From NCBI GenBank assembly GCA_037042915.1, contig CM073197.1:2604001-2668000 (forward strand): a stretch of DNA of 64,000 nt. The letters are read 5' to 3'. The position numbers were made by a program, and so were the translations under genes. Source of the DNA: Auricularia sp. M13. Lineage: Eukaryota > Basidiomycota > Agaricomycetes > Auriculariales > Auriculariaceae. Below the pieces are notes generated by a model. It did no database searches, had not been told where the DNA came from, and saw only the letters and a list, made by a program, of their open reading frames with translations. How positions within the stretch are numbered: the stretch's first letter is position 1; each line of letters starts with the position of its first letter. Positions 10,232-23,200 of the stretch are shown in pieces.

Positions 10232-13200
10232 GATTCCTTTTCCTTGCCCTTCCCTTCCCGCCCGATGTCTGTCATGTCTGCCTCTCTACTAGTGTTTGTT
10301 GTCCAAGTTGCTCGTGGTTTTCTTCCTGTTGTTTCTGCTATCTTTGCTATGTGTCCCGCCGTCGTCGTCGTGCTGTTGTCTGGTGTCAGTCTGTTGCTTG
10401 TAGTACATGTACTCTATGATCGTAGTCCGTTGGGACGGAGGTGTCTTGCAATTACAGACGCCAAGTATATTCGCTTCCTCATACACAATCCACGGCCATG
10501 ACCCATTCAAACCCCCGATTCGCGAGTACGTCTGACCTTGGGTGCCTGGGACCTGGCGCTGATGCGTAGGATTTAAGGATGTTGCATGTACGCGATCAGC
10601 GCGGGATCTTTGCTGTGATGAGATGACGAGCATGAGCCTGACACAGCTGAGCCGATGCGACGGCGCTCCCCCCAGCAGGGCCCCCGGATACCTGCGAAAC
10701 TCCCGTGGCCCGAGGGCATGGCCTTGCTGCGCGACTCGTGGCCTCGACCAATATTGTCATGAGCACTTTACTTGGCAAACAACGCACCTGGCACGCAGGG
10801 CAGCCGATATCGGCGCATATTTCAAAAAAACGCGCTGCAGCGCTACCCTGTATTGCCGCGTGTTCGGACTTCTGCCACGGCCAGGGTTCAGGGAAAGAAA
10901 GAGTGCAATCCCGTCAGGGTATTTTCTCAGCGCATCCTGCCAGTGGGGGGGTCAGGCGACCGCGCTGCAGCTGCAGTTCTCTCGTCCCCCCAAACGCACA
11001 TCTACGTACTATCTCTATCTCGGCACGTCGCTAAGTTCCCATGCTCCAATCGCAAACACTGGCAGCGCCAGCGGCCGTGGAAACGTGACCAGGCCGCTGA
11101 CCACTGTTGACCACAGAGGCACCCTCCGGCGCAGCGCACGCCACTTGCAGCGGTAGCGTATCTTGGGGCCTATCGCCTATCGATTAGCATCGTCGATACC
11201 ATCAGTGGGCCGGGGACATCGATATCTTCTCCTGCAATGCGCGCGGGCGTCTCTATTGTCTCCGGCCCACTTCCCCCACAGTCTCGTGCTCGCTGACGAC
11301 ACCATTTGTCCTGGGCCTACGCCTGCTGACAAAACATAGTGACACTCAGAGTGCATGTGTGTGTGAGAGCGGGTGCGCGCACGACGGGGTCCGGTCGCAG
11401 TGCGCTGGAGCTACGAACTCAACTGTCCTCCTGGGCCTTGTCGAAGAAGCCTCGCAGAAGTCCGGAGTGCATGCATGAGGCCGCAGCGTGCAAGAACGCG
11501 GGCCACACTGTATGCACGCGGCACCTTTCAGCAGATGCACAATGCGGGACGCTTCCCCCGGCGCGTCGATATCGCACAGTAATCAAACAGTATGCGTGCA
11601 GTTGCGAGTCTGCGGCCGCTACAATGCAGGCGCCAGGGAATCATGCCTGTTCGGGACGGCGGGCCCCATGAGATGAGATTGCGCGAATGAATGGAGCGGG
11701 CGCGGGAATTGATATCGATCCCGCGCGCACAGTGACAGGGGCCTGCCTGTGCCACTTCCCCGGGAAGTGCGGCTCCAATTAAAGACCCCCGCAACGCCGC
11801 GCGCATAGTGCAGCTGACTGCTCGCTCGGGGGTAGCTCCCAGTGCGGCAGGCACCATGGCCGATTCATCTCGTTCTCGTGAAAGGATATAATCGCAGGCC
11901 GGTACGCTCGCCCTTTCCCCCCTGTAGGTTGGCAAGGAGTCGTCTCGTCCCGGGGCCAGGCAGCATGCATTGCAGCTGCTGCTCGATGCTGGACCCCAGA
12001 CAGGCGAGGAAGCACGCGGCGCGCGGACACGAGGCGCCTTGGAAGACTCGAGGGAGGATAATCCACTGGCATATGCCGTTACTGCGGCGGGCGCTCGCAA
12101 CAGCGGGCCACCCCCATTTTTCCTGTATTGCGCGGCCGTTCCCTCCGCGCCGCGCCCATTCGACGCTTTCACATCCTGCAACGGAAGACGGACAGAAATT
12201 CTCTGCGGCATCATCGTTCAGGCTGCAGCAGCGGGAATGACGCACCCTGCTTCGAAGCGCGGCCGTGCTCGACGGCGGTGGCACGACTGCTGGTGGTAGA
12301 CGTGCAAAATCGTGTGGCATATTCAGTCCTCGCAGGTTCGAAGTCGAGACCACAAGGCTATGCACGATCCCGAGCGCGCCCGAGGGCGATTCCGGATGCA
12401 CCCGCTTGCACGCATACACAAAACATCGTGTTGAGTGGCCAGTCTCAGTGAGCGCGGATTGATGATCTGTCTGGGGGATCTCCGGGATAGATGAGGAGAC
12501 TAAATATGCGCATGCGTCAGTGACTCTGAGTGGATGCCGCGAGAATGAAGACGCACATTGACGGGAGGTGCGCATGTCCAGGCGGCACTCCCTCGCACGG
12601 GGTCATGTCCTCACCCGAATCCGCAAGCAGCGGCACGCGGGGCCGAGCTGAGGAGTCTCTGCGTCGTCCGATGATTGGCGAAGATAGCGGCCACAGGTGT
12701 GAATGAACGCGTTGGGGAAGGCCTCAGGCTTCGGCGTCGGGAATCGGCGTCAAGATCTGGATGTGAAGCTCGCTGGCGGATGTGACGAGAGAGCACCGAG
12801 TAACGTAGGGCGTCTTTACGATGAGCTAACGCACCCTTTGGAGAATAGCAGCGATACTAAGGGCGGCGTTTGCGAGGTGTTTGGATAGTCCTTCATCCAC
12901 TAAGTAAGTGCGAGCGCGAGCACGAAGTCGTTGCCGTACACATCACATCCTTCCCGGAAACGGCCAGCGGAGAAGCGGAAGTCCTGTTTACCGCGACAAT
13001 ATGAGATTTGCACGCCATTGGAGTGCTGCTGTTAGGAGCCAACAACATGCGATGCCGACTCGCATGAATGGCACTGCTGACAACATGTTTCAACACAAGG
13101 GTACAGCAAAGAATCATTCCGCACTAATTGTGCGCGCACGTCACGTTGTAGAAGTTTCGAGGCCGCCGGAATAGTCGAATCTCGCAAGCTCGGGCGAGGT

Positions 13201-13625
13201 GTGATCCACGGGCGCGTGCTCTGAGGAATCCCCAACGATGTCCCAGATCCGCCAGAACCACAACGCAGATAATGCGACATTAGCCAGCTCACGGCGCAGG
13301 ATATTGAATCCTATACAGCAGAAACAGAGGTCGAGGAGCCGGTGTGCATGAGCACGCCACAGCAGCAAGTTTCGTGGCAGTTCGCGAGTGCAGGAATATG
13401 GTACACCATTTGAAATGTTAGTGCAGGGGTCGACAGTGCAGTGCAGCTCGTTGTACAGGTGGGGTTTTACAGCGTGGAGTCGCGAAATTAAGGCTGTTCA
13501 AGTGACGCGGAACGTTGGGGAGAGATTCTAGACCCGTCCAGAAGGCCTTGGGATGTCTGGGGGATGTGCTGCTGTTGCGATGGATAATCTAGGACGCTCC
13601 GCAGCAAGGTATTTCTGAAATTGCT
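10232..13625. other. long gene-free interval
   Basis: A 3.4-kb stretch with only scattered short open frames on both strands, none with a signal peptide, recognisable motif or splice-consistent extension. No terminal repeats or transposon remnants were recognised. The start probably holds the 3' UTR of the zinc-finger gene. Confidence 0.4.
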
Positions 13626-14076
13626 TCAGCAGCGCAAAAAGCTCGTGTATATTTGATCGTACCGCTGTTTGAAACGTGCCAGCAGGGCAGCACCAGTTTG
13701 GCCATCACGGAGAGACTCATCAGTAGACCTGAGACCTGCGTTGGCGACACGAACTCGGGATTTCACTAGGGTTGTCGAACCTTGGTTCCGCGGCCACGGC
13801 GTCAATAACATACATCATTTCTGGTGCCGCACCAGGCGCGTCAGAAACGCGCACGCCAGTCACTGCCAGGGATGGGCTCAGAGCAAGCACGAGCGGTTGT
13901 GTCGGGTTCTCTGGGTCAAAGTCCATGACGAGCGTATTTTTCGTCAGCGATGGGGACAGCGACAGCGGCGGGTCGTCTGCATAGTGATAGTGGATTACGG
14001 GGTGCACGAGCGCAGCAGGCGCCGTGGCGTGCGATGCCACGGACGCTAGCACATAATACGGTGGCTGGGCCGACAT
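13626..14076 (-). CDS. conserved small fungal protein of unknown function
   Basis: Exons 14076-13781 and 13728-13626 with a 52-nt intron; 132 aa. The protein reads MSAQPPYYVLASVASHATAP, with the block HPVIHYHYADDPPLSL, LVMDFDPENPTQPLVL and a C-terminus LLARFKQRYDQIYTSFLRC. I recall similar short proteins with a HPxIxYHYADDxPLxLLP block in other agaricomycetes, annotated only as hypothetical. Without the intron the frame would end soon after at 13720, but the spliced C-terminus is charged and helical and looks genuine. There is no signal peptide and no membrane segment, so it is likely cytosolic or nuclear. It is divergent from the CAP gene, with 210 bp between the starts. Confidence 0.65.
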
Positions 14077-14286
14077 GACGGTCAGAACGGGAGCGACGCG
14101 TGCGCTTCAAGGTCCGCATCAGCACACTTGGCAACGACCGCCAGGGCCTGTCTGCGCCCTCCGTCGTCCTGTAACACTCTTTCGCACTAGCACATTCACT
14201 CGTTGTACCATTCCCTTGTTCTCGTCCCCCGGGAGGCCTGTGTTCAACTCACCCGACGACCGCAATTTTCCTTCTTTTTCTCCGGA

Positions 14287-15669
14287 ATGCTGGCAGCCCT
14301 TTTCCTTGTTTCTCTCCTCGCCTCGGGCCTCGCAGCGCCAACTGCGTCCGGCCACACACCTCACATCCTCGCAAAGAGATCGCTCCTCTGGCCGGGCCGC
14401 ATATTTGGTGGCGATCGGTGGGGCGTCGTCATTGGCCCCGCCACCAACGATCAGGCCGCGCTCAACGAGCCCTCCGATAAAACCGCGTCGAGTGCCGACC
14501 CTGCAGCCAAGTCAGTCTCACTACTCCTAGAACCATGTATCGCTCATGCTTGCTTGTACTCGTTTTGTTCAGCCCTGCTGCCACGCCGTTCGGTGGCGCA
14601 CCCATCGTCCCTGTTGACACAACGCAGCTGCTGTCCTCGGACTTGACCTCCACGACACTCCAGTCGCTTTCGACCAAGGCCCCAAATGGTTTCCAGGCTC
14701 TCAAGCCCTCTACTACGCGCAGCACGGCAGCTTTGCAGCCGTCGTTGACCTCGTCGGTGGCCTCGGTGACTGCGACATCGCGTAGTTCGTCCTCTTCGCC
14801 TCGCTCGACCCCTAAGCCCTCACCCACCAAAACTTCTACTTCAGCGACGCGCCCTACGTCGACTTCGAAGCCTTCGCCGAAGCCTTCTTCGACCCCGAAG
14901 CCTTCGTCAACGCCCAAGCCGTCGTCCTCCCCCAAGCCCACGTCGACGCCCAAGTCGACTCCCAAACCAACTTCTTTCCCGTCTTCTTCGTCCAAGCCTA
15001 CCACCACCAAGGTTATTACTACTACGACTCAGCAGCCGCGGCCTACTACCGTGACGCCTGAGCCGGCTCCTCCGTCTACGACGACGAGTACTAAAACTAC
15101 CCAGCAGCCCAGCCCTGCTCCGTCTTCCGGTGGTGGTGGATCAGGCGCGACCCCGTCAGGCGATATCGCCGAGTACTTGAAAGGCCACAACGACGAGCGT
15201 GCTAAACATGGCGCTGCGCCGTTGACATGGAATCAGACGCTCGCCGACAAGGCGCAGCAGTGGGCGAACAACTGCCAGTTCAAGCATTCTGGCGGCACTC
15301 TCGGACCATTCGGCGAAAATCTTGCGGCGGGAACGGGCTCGTTCTCCATCACCGACGGCATTCGTGCTTGGAATGATGAAGCTCGTGAGTTACCTCCTCA
15401 CACGCATTCCTTGGATACTGAGGAATGTGCAGCGGATTACGATCCGAGCAACCCTCAGGCCTCGCACTGGACCCAGGTCGTCTGGAAGAGCAGCACGCAG
15501 GTTGGCTGCGCCGTGCAGCGCTGCACTGGTATCTTCGGTTCATCCGTAAGTACTTTCCAACTTACATCAGATGTGAGTTAATTCCTCCCAGGTTGCCAAT
15601 TATTTTGTCTGCGAGTATGCTCCGCAAGGCAACTTCATCGGCCGGTTCGCGGAAAATGTTCAGAAGTAA
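14287..15669 (+). CDS. secreted CAP/PR-1-like (SCP/TAPS) protein with long Ser/Thr/Pro/Lys linker
   Basis: Four exons: 14287-14510, 14573-15384, 15433-15545, 15592-15669; 408 aa. A signal peptide (MLAALFLVSLLASGLAAP) is followed by a KR-type processing-like site (ILAKRS), then about 170 residues of TSTPKPSS-like repeats, then a CAP domain. CAP signatures include LKGHNDERAKHGAAPLTWN, WANNCQFKHSGG, FGENLAAG, SHWTQVVWKSSTQVGCAVQ and NYFVCEYAPQGNFIG. The His in HNDER and in the KHSGG block and the Glu of GEN are the usual cavity residues. Fungal CAP (Pry-type) proteins bind sterols and fatty acids outside the cell; the sterol role is known for yeast Pry proteins and inferred here. The linker suggests an O-glycosylated stalk or wall tether. 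Confidence 0.88.
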
Positions 15670-15913
15670 TGCGTTACCCCACATCGCAACTTGCGAAATG
15701 TTTAGTACTGGTCGTACGGCCACGTTGATACCTGGACGAGTTGACTCGTCCATTTGCCTGTACAACAGAGTGAATGTTTGCTATACCACCGCCTGAGCGG
15801 CAAATAAGCTTTGAGTGATGGACAAAATAAGCATTTTGCAAGGCAGTTGCAAGCGGGCGCCTTTGACGCACGGGAATCACCGGCGCGACGGACGTTGGAC
15901 ACCACCCGCCACC

Positions 15914-16990
15914 ATGGCGGCCATCCGCTCGGTTGTGCGCTGGGGCCTCATCGGTTTCTCATTCTTCGTCTTCCTGCTCCTTGCCATCGCGCTCCTGGTT
16001 AGCAGCGCGGCTGCGCTGTTCTTGGAAGCGAGGCGGACCGCTAGGGACGGATCCATCAACAACTTGCACTCGCTATACATTGGTCTGGCCTATGTGATCC
16101 TGGTGCGCAGACCAAGCCCTAATGGCAGCGCCTGTCAACTAACTTGGATACACAGGTCGTCGTGTCTCTCATCTTCTTTGCTAAGCGTAGGCGAGACGTC
16201 CACATCAAGCTATCGAAAATCCCGCGCAAGCACGTCGCTATTCGGCGGGAGGACGTGCCCAAGGTCTGGAATACCGGCCCCACGTCACATTATGCGATTA
16301 ATTGATTGATGATGGCGTGCAGACCGTTCATAAGTTTATCTCAGAGGAATACTTGCGCAGCGCAGCCATTCTCTACGCGTCGCAGCCTGCTGACGGTCAC
16401 CAGGATGGCTGGGGGGATCCTGGTGCGTGCAAAGGCTTATTTATCTATATCTCAACTGACATACCGGCATCCGTCCTTTTACAATGCAGGTACCGAATTT
16501 GAGGGCATTCGCTTCCGTCGCACACTCCTAGACACGGTAGCAGAAGTTGGTGCGCGCCGACCTCCCTTCAACGTGGTCGTCATGTCTGACTGTAGCTTTT
16601 ACACTCGCAGACGAGGCGGCGAGGGCTATTGTGCCAAGGCTGTTGCCCATCCGACCGCACACTCGTATCCTCCACCATCTGCGCGCACTCACGCCCCTAA
16701 TCCCGGTGGACGAGAGCGGCAGCTCCTGCCTCCGCCGCTACGACGCTGCGATCGAGTTTGCGCGGTACGCACACCGGGAGCCCACCGAGGACGAGTTCGT
16801 GCGCGGGTTTCAGGCTGCGAATGATCTCATCAATATGTGAGCCTGCCCTTGACCTGTCGAACTCTCGCGCGTCCTGCAGCTGAAACCAGCCTTCAGATTC
16901 AGATCGTATGACCCGTACCGTGCCGACGAGGATGGGGACCAGGAGAGGTCCCACGAAGGCTCGCCGGCTCAGCGGACCTTTTCGTTTTGA
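15914..16990 (+). CDS. DLT1: DLT1-like (defect at low temperature) membrane protein
   Basis: Six exons: 15914-16102, 16156-16263, 16323-16422, 16490-16549, 16611-16836, 16897-16990; 258 aa. Two hydrophobic segments occupy the first 75 residues (GLIGFSFFVFLLLAIALLV and LYIGLAYVILVVVSLIFF), separated by a short loop. They are followed by KRRRDVHIKLSKIPRKHVAI and a soluble C-terminal part ending in DPYRADEDGDQERSH. Two N-terminal helices followed by an IPRxxV-type block match the fungal DLT1 family as I remember it. Family function is poorly known; the yeast gene is linked to growth at low temperature. The ATG is in a CCACCATGG context. The family call is moderate, while the gene model is well supported by phase. 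Confidence 0.68.
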
Positions 16991-18807
16991 ACGCACGTGC
17001 CGGCCCAGCCGTCAGCGGGGCCATACCGCGAGCGATATCTGTCCTATCGAGCTTTCAGCTTGCACGGCACACCGGGGCAGTGCTCTCTGCCTGCGTCGCA
17101 CTCTCTACCCGTGTCGCCCCGTTTGGGACGAACCAGGGTCTTGCCTGCGGCATCTCCGTCACCCCTGCGGTTTTCACGTCTTGCTTCGGGAGTTCCACCT
17201 TGCCGCCTGCCTTGCAGCTGACTCTGCTTGCTGATCGGCCGGTGATGCTCATCTCCTCGTCCAACGTGAAGCTTCGGGGATTCAAGATTCGTTCGCTCGA
17301 TATGTCGTCTACCAGCCGCACCACCAGTCCCCAGTCACATGTGCTGCCCCATGAAATCCTTGGATGCTATGCATCCCGCATATGTAATCTGCCGACTGAT
17401 AATCTGGATTTTCTCGAAGTTATAACGGCGATTGGCCTCTCACCCTTTGGTTGCGTGTCATGTCTGCGAACGAGTTTCTGTTGGAACAAATGCTTGCTAC
17501 CCCGCAATTTCAACTTCATTTCGCACTCTGCCAGCTCAATAGGTTACCATCAGAGTCTCAAAGTGCTCGTGCCTTTGCACATGCTTGCGCGTCAAACAAG
17601 GACCCCGCAAACCTCCTCGCAACTCCCCGGAAGGACATGCCCCGACGATGCCGTTATATGTTATGCCGACTTGCATGTCATATCCTCAAGAGGATCTCGT
17701 CTCGTTTCAGTTTCAGGTATATGAGCATGGCAGCTCCACGGCAGCGGGTCGTGGCCGTTTAGTCAATGACACTGGCGCGGCCCGCTACTCTCATTTCCTG
17801 AACCTGTCCCGCTTGTATGGCGCAGTAAGGATCGGACGCCAGCGCCCCGAGTATCCATGAATCTGGTCTGGCGTCTGTCCCTTGCTGGATCGGAGAGGTC
17901 CACGTCGACACCCTGAACTGCGCCCAGTGTCGTCCCTCCCTGTTGCGTAATTGGGCGGGCGTCAAGTATATTGCGGACCGTTCAAGTCGCCCACAGCTTC
18001 TTAGCTTCTGTAGTCTGTATGTAGAAGTACGTCTGAGCCTTCTGTTCATATTCTACGTAGAAGCGTCTCTCGGCTGACATTGTACGGGGGATCGTACAAT
18101 ATCTAACCCTACTCAACTCATATCTTGTGTTCTTTCATCAGGAAGGTGCGGGGACCTGAGTCTCGAGGGTTCTATGATTCTCAGCGGTCCGTAGACGCCG
18201 CCGCTTATCTTCCTTGCGTAGTAATGGGATCTGCAAGATGGCACGCCAGAGTGCCATAACGTTCTGCACCTCTTCGTTCATATATACAGATTGCCTTGGA
18301 CATGGGAATATGATGTCCTATATGGCCCTCCGTAGCAAAATTTGGCGCATCGCAACCCTCACCTAGCGCTAAACCGTCTTCGCGTCCGTTCCAGGCGGCT
18401 GGTGCGAATGCTATCGACCTTCGGCCTGGGAGAAACAACTCAATCTCTCCCACGAGTGTGGGTTGCACTGCAACTCGCACAAATAGGCGGCTCCTCCACT
18501 GAATGACAAGGTTCCGGATAAATAATTGGACAACTTGAAGGTTCCAACTGCCATCCACGTTGAATAGTTAGGCCGCTCTGACTAGTTCCTGAACTCATGA
18601 CCCTGTGGCACCTTAATTTCTTCGAGGGAACGTGCTACCACAGTCGGCTTGTTTACGCCAAGCAGTCGTGTGCGGAGCTTGCACGGGATCAGTAACATCC
18701 TTTGACGCCGGCTCTGATCGCCGCTGCTCTGCTCGGGATTCAGCTGGACCGTGACGATAACGACCGCAGGGTCTGGCGCGCTAGGCACGCACGGTCGTGT
18801 GGATACC
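16991..18807. other. gene-free interval
   Basis: A 245-codon plus-strand frame (16987-17724) overlaps the end of the DLT1-like gene but has no recognisable features. Minus-strand frames at 17055-17324 and 18205-18558 are open without any other support. No repeat or element ends were recognised. Confidence 0.4.
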
Positions 18808-20020
18808 ATGCGGACGATCAAGCTGGTCATAATTGGGAGCAGCGGCGCAGGCAAGGCAAGCATGCTTTCGGTGTCTGACCGACTCGCCTGCTCACTCGCA
18901 CTCCCACAGACGAGTTTGCGGACTCAGTACATCGCAGGACGGTTCTCGACGAGCTATAAAGCCACAATTGGCGCCGATTTCTTCGCTCGGACGCTCCCAC
19001 ATCATCGCATACCGAGCGAGCAGGTGTCTCTGCAGATATGGGTGCGTCAGGCAGCTATGAAGATTGCCAATGGACTTATCGAATAGTAAGGACACCGCCG
19101 GTCAAGAACGGTTCTCGTCGTTGTCAAAGGCGTTCTTCCGAGGAGCGGACGCGGTCCTGCTTGTCTTTGATGTGAACCAGCCTGAAACGCTGCAAGCTCT
19201 GCGCAACTGGTGGGCAACCTTTCGTGACTACGCGCCCGTACCAGACGAAGAGGCCTATAACTTCTGCACTGTTGTCGTCGGTAACAAGACGGACTTGATT
19301 CCTGCGACGCTTGCCGCAGGCAAACCGGTGGTTTCGCAAGAAGAAACTCAGGCGTTCGTCGACGAGTTATTCCCGCCTCCGACGCAGCCGCCAACGCCTG
19401 AACCCCTGGATGGGGACCCTTCATGGCCTCCTTTGTCTGTAGAGAATGGAGAGCCGGACATGTCCACTCTGGTACGCCCAGCGCGGTCGGATTCGATCGA
19501 CATTCGCACCGGGAACGGCCACCTGAATCTCGCGCTCGGATCGCGCGCGACCTCCCGCTCGTCGCGCTTTGCCGGAACCGTCAACACCTCACGGACGGGC
19601 TTCTCCGTCTACCACACTCCTTCATCTTCCTACTTCGATGATTTCGTCTCCGCGCCCTCCTCACCCCCCTCGCCATTCGGCTCGCCGAGGCCGTCCCACT
19701 CGCGCAAGCATACTTCGCATTCTTCATTATCATCTAGCGTCACCGTCCGGCCTAATGACGATGAGCTTGCACTCGAGCCAGAACCACCGGACGACGAGGA
19801 GCCCGAAGTCGGACCGCGCATCTTCTTCACGAGCGCCAAGACCGGCGAGCGTGTCTCCGACGTCTTCTCGTACGTCGCACGCCGCGTAGTGGCGCGGTGG
19901 GACTGGGACGAGACGCACATACGCGACTCGCTGATATTGTCCGAATCGGACAGTGACGAGACCGTGCGGCTCTCCGCCGCGCACAAGTTTCAACAGCGGC
20001 TCCCTGGATGTTGTACATAG
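18808..20020 (+). CDS. Rab7/Ypt7-like small GTPase with a large Ser-rich/acidic insert
   Basis: Exons 18808-18855, 18910-19041 and 19091-20020; 369 aa. The first intron is GC-AG (AAG|GC at 18855/18856 to CACAG at 18909); this join restores the P-loop GSSGAGKTSLRTQYIAGRFS. Other motifs: switch I TIGADFF, G3 WDTAGQERFSS across exon 2/3, G4 NKTD, G5 TSAKTG. The protein is about 160 residues longer than a normal Rab: between G4 and G5 lies an insert rich in Ser/Pro (YHTPSSSYFDD, SAPSSPPSPFGSPRPSHS) and then acidic residues. The end is GCCT, a possible but unusual geranylgeranyl acceptor. TIGADF points to the Rab7/Ypt7 branch, which acts in vacuolar fusion. From memory, other agaricomycetes have Rab7-like proteins with such an insert. 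Confidence 0.85.
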
Positions 20021-20261
20021 GGCACAGGACTGGATATGCTTTCGCGTTTATATGTTATCCTGGCATGTCGGTAGCTCTGATTTATCCTACCTGTTCATAC
20101 CGTCACGTTTCAGTCGGTGTTGCACACTCTCGCTCGTGTCAATATGAATTGTGATCATCGCTCAGTGCGTCTGTGTGCTGTGTCTATATAGTACAAATGT
20201 GTGGGAACGTATAGTGTGGGAGAGATGCAGAGAGATGTAAAAATGTCTCGAAAAGAATGGG

Positions 20262-23200
20262 TTAGGGCCGATCTATGCCGTCGGTATGAGGCTGGAACAG
20301 TGGCAACTGCAGGCCATGTATGAAGTAGTGTTCTCCGACGAGCTCCTTGGTGGCCAGCATGAGGCGATCAATCCGGTTAATGATTGCGTTGGCGCTTGCC
20401 ACGCCGACGCAAAAGTACCTGGAACAACGCCTGAATATCTAATGATCCCGCGAGAGTCTTGGCTTACATGTACTGCTCGTCCTCGAGTGTTTCCATCGTC
20501 ACAGACCGCGGGAGACCAAAGTCCTCGTCCGCGGACGCGTGAACGACCTGGAGACCTTGCTGGCTTCGGATGAATTGCTCGAGTAGCACAGGCGTCAGCT
20601 GAGGGAGTGGTCGCGCCGTCCGTAGCGCTGTCGATATCATAGCTGAAAGCAGTCAGTGTAGGCCAACTATAATAAGTGCGCCACTCACTAAGTGATGCCA
20701 GGACGTCAGCCAGAAATTCGGGATCGACGAAGCGTGTTCGTCTCAAGAATGCATGCGCCCATTTGTGATCGAGGTGCTGTACAGCCGAGAGCAATTGCGA
20801 GAGCAGCGCAGCAATTTCCCTGGCCCCTTCAGTGAGCCTACAGAGCGGATGTTCAGGCCTTGAAAGGTGCTCACAGCTGGACGTGATAAAGCGTGTTGTA
20901 TCGTTCAAATGGCCATTCGCCATACACAGACACCTTCGCATGAAGTGACTTAGCACAGGAAACGTCCTTAGTCTGCATCGGATGCCCACCTCGAATTTAA
21001 CATTGGCCGTCATAGCGTGCATGCGCTTGAGCTTCGACCGCAGCGCCGTCAACCGCGTGACTATCGAGCTCGCATCGGCGTGCACGGGGTCCGGTGAGTT
21101 AGCCAAGGAGACAATGTAGCAATAGATAGCCCCGATCTCCAACGTGGTGGTGGCGTGCGATATGCGCTGGTACCCGCGAATGGACTTGGAGGGCGGAAGA
21201 CAAGAGAACACACTGGGGAACAGCCTCAGCAAGCGGGGGCCCGGCGGAACGTTACTCCACTCACAAAGCAGCCGTCACACCGATGGCCACAAGCAGCATC
21301 CTGCGCCAAGCGACTGTGAATCCAGAGCCTGACCGACATCTCAGATTGATCAAGCTGGGCCTCGCTGTATGGGGACACGCACCGGGACTGCCCGGAATGT
21401 CACTTTGCCCGTCCTTCCATGAAATCCCGATGACCTTCTCCGCGTTAGAATGCGGGAGGCAGGAGTGCAATGCAGACGGAGCGTACATACCAGTGCAACA
21501 GTGGTATGGTAGATCAAATTAGAAGCCAGGCTGAGCGGACCCCATATCCAGAGGTAGAATGCGATTGGAAAGTACACAGCGCAGACCGCAGCCATTCCGA
21601 ATACGTTGCCTCCGCCATTTCCAGCAGAGATGTACCTGCACGTTTGACTTGCAGTGAGCGTCACTTTGTCGACATACTGTCCGGCCCTCACCATAAGGCG
21701 ACGCCGACGAACCCGCCACAGACCGTTGCCGTCAGTCGAGTGACAAGACCATACGCAGTATCGCCTCGAAAGCGGGCGAGGTTCAGTTGGCCAATAAACC
21801 TGAAATATCGTGAGCCATACCCTCGCAGCTTGCGGGAAGCGTCACACGCACGTTGCCCACACACTTCGATTCACTAGCGGACATGAGTCGCGTCATTAAG
21901 GCACGGAAGGCAGGAAGAAGATAACGGACCGTATGCTATACGTGCAGAGCTCTGCATGTATGTGGGAAGGGAGAGCAGGACTGTGCCGTAACGTGAGATA
22001 AAAATACGTCCAGGGGGGCCGCAGCGACACCAGATTCATTACGCACGCGTCAGCAGTCCGACCTTGATCGCATACAAACAATTTCCGTGCGTCAGGGCAT
22101 CGAGCCCCTCGGAGAGCTTGGCCCCAAATTTCTGGAAAACGTTGCTCGGCGGATACGCGTCGGGGTTGCGCGGATGGGTTTCGCCCAGATCCATATAGGG
22201 ACCGCTTTGTATCCCAGGAATTATGTCTGAAATAGCGACGTCAGCGGCGCATGCATGTACGAGATGCAAGATTCATCGAACCAGGGTCTTCCTCGTCTTC
22301 CCGCTCCGTCTGCTCCGTCACTTCCCAGTTGTTGGACAGGGACTTGACGTAGGAGAACCACGGCACGGAGGGGAGCCACAGGCGGTTGACTCGACGCTGC
22401 TCGTCGAGCTCAATGAGGTCCTCAAGCTGGCAGACATGCGTTAGCCTGAATACGAAGGCTCCGAATTCGATGAAGCGGGCCTTACAAATTGGCACATAAC
22501 GGCGGCAAATTCCGTGAGCTGGAATTGGTAGACGAACGTCTGGAAGAGGAAGCGATGCGGCGGCATATGCGCGTCTGCAGAGTCGAGATGGGAGCGATAC
22601 GGTCGTAGTACGATTAATCTGGAGGTGCGCCACAGTTCAGGTATCATGTGAGCCTACTAAAATTGGGACCTGTATATGAAACGCACCGCTTGTCCGCCCG
22701 AAAGGACTCCAGGGCGGCGGTCAGGCGACTATGCGAAGATTGGAGCGTGGCGATGGACTCGAGCCGGCTCTTCTCCATGCGGTTGTGATGTGGAAGCTGC
22801 AGACGGCCTGCGTTCACGTTGCGCAGCCAGGTGAGCGTCACGCCCATGCTGTCTGCGCAAGCCTCCAGGAGATCGCGGCAAGACTCGTGAAGGAGGGCGA
22901 TGGACTGTTCGAGGAGCATGTTCCGGAACGGGTGCTCGAAGCGGGCCTCCAGATTCATGTATTTGAGCGATTCGAAGATCCCTACGGGATTCTCGTGCGA
23001 GTGGTCGGGCCCGCCGAAGAGGCCGTGGCGAAAGTGCGGCAGATGGAGGTGGAGCCCGTGCCCTTTCCGACGCGGCTTCGAGGAGACGCTGGAAGACGTT
23101 GGCACGAGGGTAATCACGGGCACAGCGGGAGCGGGAGGAGAAGCATCGCCTGGCATTGTAACGGTTGCTAATGGGGAATGCACTGGAGTTGTTAAATTCG

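Noticed and set aside
12290-12370. Possible tRNA from a GGTTCGA B-box-like string
   Set aside because: No A box at the right distance and no cloverleaf could be drawn.
11528-12575. Several 100-235-codon frames on the minus strand
   Set aside because: GC-rich DNA gives long chance frames; none has domains, membrane segments or signal peptides, and overlapping frames on both strands look alike.
16987-17724. 245-codon frame after the DLT1-like gene
   Set aside because: No motif, no intron signals and no sensible start; it overlaps the end of a well-supported gene.
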